DNA of 23,414 bases from Actinomycetales bacterium (GTDB lineage: Bacteria; Actinomycetota; Actinomycetes; S36-B12), in NCBI GenBank assembly GCA_017849335.1, contig JAFIHP010000329.1, positions 1-23,414 of the forward strand, in the 5' to 3' direction. The position numbers were made by a program, and so were the translations under genes. Positions 1 through 6,636 of the stretch are shown in pieces. Each line of letters opens with the position of its first letter. The first letter of the stretch is position 1. Under the pieces are notes generated by a model. The model was not told the origin of the DNA. It saw only the letters and a program-made list of their open reading frames with translations, and made no database searches.

Positions 1-19
1 AGGTGAACGACGTGTGTCG

Positions 20-1267
20 CTAGCGCGCATCCGAGCGCAGGTCGACCACGGTCACGAGGTCGCCTGGCTCGACGTGGGTCACCTCGGCGTCGATGACGAC
101 GAGGGCCTCGGCCGCCGCGAGACCACCGAGCACGTGCGAGCCCTGGCCGTGGCCGACCGGCACGACGGCGCCCGACGGCAGGAAGCGTGCCCGGGCGTAC
201 TGCCGCTTGCCCGCCGGCGAGTCCAGGGCGGCTTCGATCGGCAGCCGCACCTGCGGACGGTGGAGGTCGGTGAGCCCACGCATCGCCCGGATCGCTGGAC
301 GGACGAACGCCTCGAACGACACGTAGCTGCTGACCGGGTTCCCGGGCAGCGTGATGATGGGGACGCGGTCCTCGCCGACGAACCCGTGCCCCTGCGGCAT
401 TCCCGGGTTCATCGCCACCTTGGTGAACTCGACCGTCCCCAGGGCGGACAGAACGGCCTTGACCGTGTCGTACACGCCCATGCTCACGCCGCCGCTGGTG
501 AGGATCAGGTCGCAGCGGTGAAGCTGGTCCTCGACGGCGGCCATCACGGCACCCTCGTCGTCGATGACCGGCCCGACCCGGTAGGCGTCGGCGCCCGCCT
601 CCGCGCAGGCCGCGACGAGCAGGTAGCTGTTGGAGTCGCTGATCAGCCCGCGCCGCAGCGGGGTTCCGGGCTCGACGAGCTCGGACCCGGTCGAGATCAC
701 CGCGACCCGGGGGCGGGGATGCACGACCACGAGCCCGCACCCGACCGCCGCGAGGATCGCGGCCTGCCTCGCGCCGATGACGGTCCCGGCCCTCAGGATG
801 GTCTCTCCCGCGACGACGTCCTCGGCCGCCCGGCGCACGTGCGCGCCGACCGCGACCGGGGACATGACGGCCACGACCGGCGTGCCCCCGTCGGTCGCCT
901 CGACCGGGACGACCGCGTCGGCTCCGTCCGGCATCGGCGCCCCGGTCATGATCCGGACCGCCTGCCCAGCCGACACCGTCTCGACGGAGCGGAAGCCGGC
1001 CGGGACGTCGTCGATCACCGTCAGCTCCACCGGGCCGGCAGCGGTCGCGGCAGCAACGTCCTGCGCGCGGACCGCGTACCCGTCCATCGCGGAGTTGTCG
1101 AACGACGGCAGGGGCCACGGGGCGCTGACGTCCGCGGCGAGGACGCATCCGTGCGCCGCTCCGATCGGGAGCTCCAGCGGTGCGAGCGGAGTGATCCCGT
1201 CGAGGATCTCCCGGCAGTAGTCGTCGACGTCGCGCAGCACGCTCGCGAGGCTACCGTCGTCAGCCAC
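20..1267 (-). CDS. moeA: Molybdopterin molybdenumtransferase MoeA
   Basis: 415-aa protein, normal length for MoeA, which inserts molybdate into adenylylated molybdopterin in the last step of molybdenum cofactor synthesis (cytosolic). Visible landmarks are FDNSAMDGYA (residues 56-65), the MoCF-binding motif TSGGVSMG (257-264) followed by D267, NPGMPQGHG near 287-295, LPGNPVSSY (307-315), and a C-terminal beta-rich MoeA_C domain from about 335. The start is GTG at 1265-1267, inside the end of the upstream cupin-lipoprotein gene (8-nt overlap), so translation is probably coupled. No other molybdenum cofactor gene is in the window. The gene ends 19 bases from the left edge, so any downstream partner is outside. 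Family assignment is secure; paralogue choice (moeA1/moeA2) cannot be made. Confidence 0.95.
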   Translation of the reverse strand: MADDGSLASVLRDVDDYCREILDGITPLAPLELPIGAAHGCVLAADVSAPWPLPSFDNSAMDGYAVRAQDVAAATAAGPVELTVIDDVPAGFRSVETVSAGQAVRIMTGAPMPDGADAVVPVEATDGGTPVVAVMSPVAVGAHVRRAAEDVVAGETILRAGTVIGARQAAILAAVGCGLVVVHPRPRVAVISTGSELVEPGTPLRRGLISDSNSYLLVAACAEAGADAYRVGPVIDDEGAVMAAVEDQLHRCDLILTSGGVSMGVYDTVKAVLSALGTVEFTKVAMNPGMPQGHGFVGEDRVPIITLPGNPVSSYVSFEAFVRPAIRAMRGLTDLHRPQVRLPIEAALDSPAGKRQYARARFLPSGAVVPVGHGQGSHVLGGLAAAEALVVIDAEVTHVEPGDLVTVVDLRSDAR

Positions 1268-1733
1268 CCCGCTCGACCACGTCCTTCACGCCCTTGGCTC
1301 CCATGGTGACGACGAGGACGCGGGCGACGTCCTGGCCCTTGTTCGATCCGTTGTGCCAGACGCCCTGCGCCTGCATGAAGCCCGTACCCGCGGCGAAGTC
1401 CTTCGTGACGCCCGCGTCGTACTCCTCGCTCCAGGTCCCCGACAGCACGTAGACGAAGGTCGGCGTGCGCTGCTTGAGCCAGCCCGTCTGCTGGCCGGGC
1501 TGGAGCTCGACGACCTCGCTGGACACCCGGGCCTGCTTGCCGGTCGGATAGGCGATGGGCTGGTCCAGGACCGTGAGCCGCTGACCGGAGAGCACCGAGG
1601 AGCCCGATACCGCCGACCCGGACGCGGACGGCGCCGAGGTCGTGGGGGAGTCGGACCCGCCGCAGCCGGCGAGGAGCAGCGCTCCGGCCGCGAGGCAGGC
1701 GACCTGGGCGGTCCGGGAAAGGCGGCGTCCCAT
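1260..1733 (-). CDS. Cupin-like lipoprotein lacking the first metal-binding His motif
   Basis: 157 aa. A short basic start, a hydrophobic segment and the lipobox LAGC (C24) indicate a lipoprotein anchored outside the membrane, followed by a Ser/Thr/Ala linker to about residue 48. Residues 70-147 look like a single small cupin barrel: ELQPGQQTGW, then TPTFVYVLSGTW, then GTGFMQAQGVWHNGSN. In metal cupins of this type motif 1 normally has HxH after the TGW position, but here the sequence is WLKQRT. Motif 2 keeps its His and Asn (WHNGSN, about 126-131). Metal binding is therefore doubtful and a ligand-binding or structural role is possible. The ATG start has no clear ribosome binding site. The gene overlaps moeA by 8 nt and lies 50 nt after the YczE-like gene. 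Lipoprotein call is firm; molecular function is unknown. Confidence 0.82.
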   Translation of the reverse strand: MGRRLSRTAQVACLAAGALLLAGCGGSDSPTTSAPSASGSAVSGSSVLSGQRLTVLDQPIAYPTGKQARVSSEVVELQPGQQTGWLKQRTPTFVYVLSGTWSEEYDAGVTKDFAAGTGFMQAQGVWHNGSNKGQDVARVLVVTMGAKGVKDVVERGG

Positions 1734-1783
1734 CCAGTCAGGCTACGCGGCGGACGGCACCGGTCCCGGGAGCCGCGCGGAGG

Positions 1784-2479
1784 TCACGCCTCCAGCTCCG
1801 GGTGCGCGTCGGACGCGTGCCCGGACGTGCTGCCCCCGAGCCGACCGCACAGCAGCAGGCCGTACCCCACCGCTGGTCCGATGAGAAGCGCGAACGCGAC
1901 GGTGCCGACACCGACGGTTCCGCCGAGGAGCCAGCCCACCACGAGCACGCTCGCCTCGATCGCGAGCCGGACGGCGCTGACCGGCCAGCCGGTCCGACGG
2001 TGGATCCCCGTCATCGCGCCGTCGCGCGGGCCGGGGCCGAGGTTCGCCGTCAGGTACAGCCCGCTCGCCAGGCCGATCAGCGCGATCCCGCCCGTGACCA
2101 TCAGGGCACGCGGGACGAGGGCGGACGGCTCGGGCAGGAGGTCGGACATGACCTGCAGGGAGACCGCGATCACGACCGCGTTCGCGACCGTTCCGAGGCC
2201 CGGCCGCTCCCGCAGGGGGATCCACACGAGCAGGACCGCGACGCTCGTCGCGAACGTCGCCTCGCCGATCGAGATCGGCAGCCGAGCGGACAGTCCCTCG
2301 GCCAGCACGGTCCACGGCGTGACGCCCAGACGGGCGTCCACCAGGAGCGCCTCGCCCGTGCCGAAGAGCCACAGGCCGACGAGCAGCGCGATGAGCGTCG
2401 GCGGACGCGCGCGCCAGCGGTAGGTCGCGCTCCACCGGGTCGTGGGCACCGTCCGGGACGGCGCTCGCAGCAGGCGCAT
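1784..2479 (-). CDS. YczE/YyaS/YitT-family integral membrane protein
   Basis: 231-aa polytopic membrane protein with about five to six hydrophobic spans (around residues 28-46, 70-89, 96-114, 124-147, 163-186 and 188-212). The pattern LGVTPWTVLAEG near 51-62 and LGPGPRDGAMTGIHRRTGW near 147-165 are hallmarks of YczE-like proteins (often labelled DUF6198/YitT type). No biochemical function is established for this family. The ATG start lies 9 nt after the stop of the upstream PemK-like gene, so the two are very likely on one transcript. The first 25 residues are basic and could be cytoplasmic. Membrane family call is good; substrate is unknown. Confidence 0.85.
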   Translation of the reverse strand: MRLLRAPSRTVPTTRWSATYRWRARPPTLIALLVGLWLFGTGEALLVDARLGVTPWTVLAEGLSARLPISIGEATFATSVAVLLVWIPLRERPGLGTVANAVVIAVSLQVMSDLLPEPSALVPRALMVTGGIALIGLASGLYLTANLGPGPRDGAMTGIHRRTGWPVSAVRLAIEASVLVVGWLLGGTVGVGTVAFALLIGPAVGYGLLLCGRLGGSTSGHASDAHPELEA

Positions 2480-2488
2480 CGAGGCAGG

Positions 2489-2971
2489 CTACGGGGCCCG
2501 GCGCAGCATGCGGCGGAGCCGGGCGACGATGCCCGTCGGGCGCGCGGTCCCCAGATGCGCGCCGAGGGCCGCGGCGACGGCGTCGAAGGTCGGCCGCGGC
2601 AGGACGGCCCCTTCGCGCCGGACCGCCGACGCCGGCACCGCGAGCATGCGGTCCAGCCGCACCCAGCTGGGTCGGCCCTGGCCGTCCCAGGGACCTGCCC
2701 CGATCGCCAGCCAGTCGCGGTCCGCGTCGTGCGCGCGACTGGACAGCATGAGGACCGCCAGCCGCCCGTCGGGCGTCTGGCCGACCACGGCGACCGGCCG
2801 GTCCTTCCCGACGGTCCGGTCGTCCTCGAAGGACACCCAGGTCCAGACGACCTCGCCGGGGTCAGGGTCGTGGTCGAGCCGGGGGCGGTACTCCCACCGG
2901 ACCGGTCCGCTGTAGTCGTACGCCCCGCCGCGGTCCGGTGCGGGCTCGGCCGGTGCCGGAGCGCCGGTCAC
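2489..2971 (-). CDS. PemK/MazF-like protein, solitary (no antitoxin gene)
   Basis: 160 aa from GTG at 2969-2971. An upstream in-frame start at 3025 exists, but GTG 2971 overlaps the stop of the GGDEF-EAL gene as GTGA and has a GAGGG element about 9-13 nt upstream, so I prefer it. The core resembles the MazF/PemK fold: GEVVWTWVSFEDD (39-51), GKDRPVAVVG (55-64, with the conserved K-x-RP turn), LAVLMLSSR (71-79), WVRLDRMLAVPASAVRREGAVL (103-124). This variant is common in actinobacteria as a stand-alone gene. No short DNA-binding antitoxin gene lies beside it. Whether it is an active ribonuclease cannot be judged. The C-terminus is basic (ARLRRMLRRAP). It sits in a tight run with the c-di-GMP gene upstream and YczE 9 nt downstream. 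Confidence 0.75.
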   Translation of the reverse strand: MTGAPAPAEPAPDRGGAYDYSGPVRWEYRPRLDHDPDPGEVVWTWVSFEDDRTVGKDRPVAVVGQTPDGRLAVLMLSSRAHDADRDWLAIGAGPWDGQGRPSWVRLDRMLAVPASAVRREGAVLPRPTFDAVAAALGAHLGTARPTGIVARLRRMLRRAP

Positions 2972-5571
2972 CGGTCGCCGCCCTCGCCGGTCGGCTCGGG
3001 ATCGAGGAACCCGGGCCGAGCCCACAGGTAGCCCTGACCGTGCTGCAGCCCGGCGGCCAGCGCGAGCTCACGTTGCTCGTCGGTCTCGACGCCCTCGACG
3101 ATCATCGCGACGCCGGTGGTCGGTGCGAGCTCCGCGAGCCATCGCAGGAAGCGCAGGCGTCGCTCGTCCGCCGGGCCGTCGATCATCGCCCGGTCCAGCT
3201 TCACGATGTCGATGGGGAAGTCCTGCAGGTACGACAACGACGAGTAGCCCGAGCCGAAGTCGTCCAGGGCGATCCGGACACCCTGGCTCCGCAGCGACTC
3301 CAGCCTGGCCAGTGTGGTGGGCGTCGCGTGCAGGAGCTGGCTCTCCACCAGCTCGAGCACGAGCGCTCCGGCCTCGAGGCCGTTGCTCTCGAGGGTGCGT
3401 TGCACGTCGCGTTCGAGATCGCGTCGGACCAGCTGCGCGCCCGAGACGTTGATGCTCGTCCACGTCCCCGGTGGCCGCCGTACCCGGTTCGCGACCGCCC
3501 GGCGGAGCACCCAGTCACCGATGTCGACCATGAGCCCCGCGGCCTCGGCCACCCCGATGAACTGGTCGGGCCCGATGAGCCCGTGGCGCGGGTGCATCCA
3601 CCGGATGAGCGCCTCCTGGCCCACCACGGCACCGTTCGCGATCTCGATCACGGGCTGGTAGGCGAGCCGGAACTCGCCCTCACGCAGGGCGCCCGAGATG
3701 TCGTCGGCGCCCGGCGACCACATCTCCGGCAGGCGAAGGTCCTCGGAGTAGGCCGTGATCCGCCCGGGCCCCGATGACCTCCCGTGCTTGAGCAGGGCAG
3801 CGAGCCGGTGACGCACGGCCGCCGCGGACGTCGTCGGGTCGGTCACGACGACGTAGGCCGCACTCAGCGACACCCGGACGGTGCCGCCCGGGATCTCGAT
3901 CGGAGCGCCGAGCTCGACTGCCATCCGGTCGAAGAAGTCGTCCGCCAGCCAGGACCGGCTCAGTCCCGTCAGGATCACCTCGAACTCGTCGGTCCCGACA
4001 CGCGCGACCGTGTCCTGCGACCGCACCAGCGCCTCGAGCCGGTGCGCCACCTCCATGAGGACGGCGTCGGCGACCGCGTCGCCGTGCCGGTCGACGATCG
4101 CCTGGAACCCGTCGATGTCCGCCTCGATGACGGCGACGGCGTCATCGCGGCGGTCCAGGCCGCCGACGGCGTGGCGGAACCGGTCCTCGAAGAGCATGCG
4201 GTTGGGCAGGTTGGTCAGCGAGTCGTGCGTCGCCGCGTGCATCGCCGCAGCGCTCGCGGCCCGGACTTTCCGCTCCTGGGCGTGGTCCTCGGTGACGTCC
4301 CTCCACGTCACGACGACGCGGTCGTCCACGGTGCGCGCGGCAACGACGTCGACGGTCCCGATCAGGCTGCTCGCGGCGGTCCCGAGGACGGCCGTCATGC
4401 GGACCGGCTCGGCCGAGCTCGCCGCCCGGCGGAGCAGGTCCTCGACGTCCGTCCGGTCCGCGACCGGGAGCACCGACCGCACGTCCACGTCGGCAACGTC
4501 TGCGGGTCCGAGTCCGCTCGAGGCGCGAGCCGGTCCGTTCGCGAACGTGATGGCCCACGTACCGCCGTCGTCACGCATGATGACGAACGCGTCCAGGCCC
4601 GCATCCAGGGCCACGCGCAGCGCCGTGTCCGACTCCTCGGCGCGGCGTGCGGCGTCCAGCGCGTCCGCCACGGCGTCGTCACGCTGGCCCAGAGCACGCA
4701 CCCGACTGGTCGTGGCCAGCGCGACCGCCTGCCCGACGATGACGACCACCGCGATCAGCAGGCGCACGTCCGCCCAGTCGACGACCTCGTCGGCGAACGC
4801 GACCGAGGTCGCTGACATGGCCAGGACCGCCATCGTCACCGAGGTCACGAGGATCGCCAGCGATGCGGCCGCGGAGTCCAGCCGTCCGGCGATCAGCACG
4901 ACCGCGCCGAGGACGACGACGGCCAGTGACGAGCCCCGAGCCAGGAGAAGCAGGCTGAGAGCCAGGGCCGCCCACAAGATGACCTGCTCGGCGACGGAGC
5001 CGCGACGCCAGATCGCGGTGACGGGCCTGGCCTGCAGCATGAACGGGGCGACGACGAGGATGCCGAGCGCGTCGCCGGCGAAGACGTCCCACCACATCCG
5101 CGTGGCGTCACTCGTGCTACCGACGGTCGGCTGCAGGACGACGACGACCGTCGCCGACGCAGCACAGGCGATCACGGCTCCGGACGCGAGCCAGCCCAGG
5201 CTGCGCAGGCTCGTGAGCTTGCGGTCCGTCGCGGTCGCCAGCCGCAGGAAGGGCAGCGCGATGACGGGCTCGAGCACGTTCACCGCGAGGAACACGAAGG
5301 TGAGGCCGGAGTACGAGGACACGCCGACCGTGTATGCCGCATACCCGACGGCGATCGCCGCGAGGGTCACCGCCCGACCGCGTACGCCGGTGGCCCACAG
5401 CAGCATCACCGCGCCGAAGCCGGCGGCGGGCCACAGGACCGCGATCTCGCTGCCCGACAGCATCCGGTCGCCGACGAAGCTGAGCACGAAGTACCCGACC
5501 GCCGTGACGCCGGCGTTCACCCATAGGCGTGACAGCACGCCGCCGCCGGCAGCGCGGGCCGAGCCGATCAC
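2968..5571 (-). CDS. MASE1-PAS-GGDEF-EAL protein (cyclic-di-GMP turnover)
   Basis: 867 aa. Residues about 15-290 form a multi-span MASE1-type sensor, about 317-430 a PAS-like domain, 443-600 GGDEF and 622-855 EAL. The EAL half keeps its expected catalytic residues: EALIRW (E653), N708 in SINVSG, E740/E743 in LELVES, D770-D771 in DDFGSGYSS, K791 and E826 in EGVET. It is probably an active c-di-GMP phosphodiesterase. The GGDEF half reads GTDEF (526-530), with the second Gly replaced by Thr, and the usual ND of the substrate loop reads VD (493-494). It is probably inactive as a cyclase or serves as a GTP sensor. The start is GTG at 5569-5571 preceded by TTAGGGGA, a good ribosome binding site. 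Its stop overlaps the PemK-like start by GTGA. Confidence 0.93.
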   Translation of the reverse strand: MIGSARAAGGGVLSRLWVNAGVTAVGYFVLSFVGDRMLSGSEIAVLWPAAGFGAVMLLWATGVRGRAVTLAAIAVGYAAYTVGVSSYSGLTFVFLAVNVLEPVIALPFLRLATATDRKLTSLRSLGWLASGAVIACAASATVVVVLQPTVGSTSDATRMWWDVFAGDALGILVVAPFMLQARPVTAIWRRGSVAEQVILWAALALSLLLLARGSSLAVVVLGAVVLIAGRLDSAAASLAILVTSVTMAVLAMSATSVAFADEVVDWADVRLLIAVVVIVGQAVALATTSRVRALGQRDDAVADALDAARRAEESDTALRVALDAGLDAFVIMRDDGGTWAITFANGPARASSGLGPADVADVDVRSVLPVADRTDVEDLLRRAASSAEPVRMTAVLGTAASSLIGTVDVVAARTVDDRVVVTWRDVTEDHAQERKVRAASAAAMHAATHDSLTNLPNRMLFEDRFRHAVGGLDRRDDAVAVIEADIDGFQAIVDRHGDAVADAVLMEVAHRLEALVRSQDTVARVGTDEFEVILTGLSRSWLADDFFDRMAVELGAPIEIPGGTVRVSLSAAYVVVTDPTTSAAAVRHRLAALLKHGRSSGPGRITAYSEDLRLPEMWSPGADDISGALREGEFRLAYQPVIEIANGAVVGQEALIRWMHPRHGLIGPDQFIGVAEAAGLMVDIGDWVLRRAVANRVRRPPGTWTSINVSGAQLVRRDLERDVQRTLESNGLEAGALVLELVESQLLHATPTTLARLESLRSQGVRIALDDFGSGYSSLSYLQDFPIDIVKLDRAMIDGPADERRLRFLRWLAELAPTTGVAMIVEGVETDEQRELALAAGLQHGQGYLWARPGFLDPEPTGEGGDR

Positions 5572-5673
5572 GCGTTCCCCTAAGCACCCGACAACCGGCG
5601 ACCACCCGTCGCCCGCGCACAGTATGTCGACCGCTGCGGCGTCTCCCCGACGGCGCCACGCCCGGCCGACGGG

Positions 5674-6585
5674 CTAGCCGGCAGGGTCCGACGGCAGCGT
5701 GCAGACGGCAGCCTGGAGGCCCGTCCACGTGCGTGGTCCGACGAGCCCGTCGACGGCCAGCCCAGCCGACCGCTGGAACTCCCGCACGGCCCGCCGGGTC
5801 TGGGTCGAGTACGTGCCGTCGACAGCCCCCGGGTCGCGCCCGACCGCCACCAGCGCCTGCTGGAGGACCGCCGTCGCGTACGGGTCGGAGTCCGTCCCCG
5901 TGACGTGGTCGATCCTCGTCGGGTCGGTCACGCTGCACAGGTAGCCCAGCGCCTCGTCCTCGTCGGGGAGCGCGGCAGGCACGTCGGGGGTGGGAGCCGC
6001 TGACGACGAGGGGCTGGCGCTGGCCGACGCTTCCGCGCTCGACGTGGGTCCGAACTCGTCCGCGGGGTACAGCCGGCAGTCCAACTGGGAGGACCCGTCG
6101 ACCAGGAAATCCAGGCACCCGGGATCCAGCGCGAGCTCGGTGCGCGCCCCACCGGCGCCCGGGAGGGTGAGCCGTGCGGGGCTCGACGTGCCGTCCGGCC
6201 AGCGCACGTCGACGCTGTCCGGCGCCGTGGTCGTGACCGTGACGAACTGCTGCCCGCGAACCGCACCGTCCGCCGCCCGCCGGTAGAAGCGGCCGTCGTA
6301 CACGCCCGGGGTGCCGGTCGGCTCGAGCTCCAGCACGTACCCGGCCCCGTCCTGCGCGGCCGCGAGCGTGGTCCACGACTCCGGCAGCCCGAGGTCGACC
6401 GGAGCCGGGGCAGCGGACGCGGACGGCGACGGGCTCGACGAGGGCGTCGCGCCCAGCAGGCGCGGCGAGGACGATGCGGCGGTCCCGGTGTCGGACGTCG
6501 AGCACCCCGCGAGGAGCGCGGCAGCCGTGAGCGTCAGGGCGGCGGTGAGCGTGGCGGCACGGTGGCCGCGGGGAAGTGCGATCAC
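5674..6585 (-). CDS. Lipoprotein with C-terminal peptidoglycan-binding domain
   Basis: 303 aa. An N-terminal signal with lipobox LAGC (C28) is followed by a Ser/Pro/Ala-rich linker to about 62, an unassigned globular segment (about 63-175) with a Cys pair C157/C170, a second Ser/Ala/Pro linker (180-205), and a PG_binding_1 domain (about 230-292; DPGAVDGTYSTQTRRAVREFQRSAGLAVDGLVG region with the DG-Y-T..AV..FQ pattern). C217 and C295 flank that domain and may form a disulfide. The protein is likely membrane-anchored and grips cell-wall peptidoglycan. No catalytic domain is recognised. The start is GTG at 6583-6585 without an obvious ribosome binding site; no better start is visible. It lies 51 nt after the flippase fusion and 102 nt before the c-di-GMP gene on the same strand. 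Confidence 0.85.
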   Translation of the reverse strand: MIALPRGHRAATLTAALTLTAAALLAGCSTSDTGTAASSSPRLLGATPSSSPSPSASAAPAPVDLGLPESWTTLAAAQDGAGYVLELEPTGTPGVYDGRFYRRAADGAVRGQQFVTVTTTAPDSVDVRWPDGTSSPARLTLPGAGGARTELALDPGCLDFLVDGSSQLDCRLYPADEFGPTSSAEASASASPSSSAAPTPDVPAALPDEDEALGYLCSVTDPTRIDHVTGTDSDPYATAVLQQALVAVGRDPGAVDGTYSTQTRRAVREFQRSAGLAVDGLVGPRTWTGLQAAVCTLPSDPAG

Positions 6586-6636
6586 CCGGTCAGGGTCGCA
6601 CGGGTCCGCGCGAACCGTCGAAGCGACGCGCCCGGC

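Noticed and set aside
14..1309. Long plus-strand open frame across moeA
   Set aside because: Arg/Asp/His-rich composition with no recognisable domain; it is an antisense shadow of moeA produced by high GC at third positions.
1734..1783. Molybdenum-cofactor riboswitch for moeA
   Set aside because: moeA starts inside the upstream gene, and the 50-nt gap before that gene is too short and shows no such structure.
2480..2488. Antitoxin gene paired with the PemK-like protein
   Set aside because: Only 9 nt lie downstream, and the upstream neighbour is the EAL gene; no small DNA-binding ORF fits.
2972..3025. Upstream start (3025) for the PemK-like gene
   Set aside because: It would add 18 basic residues encoded inside the EAL gene; the GTGA overlap start at 2971 has a better ribosome binding site and leads directly into the domain.
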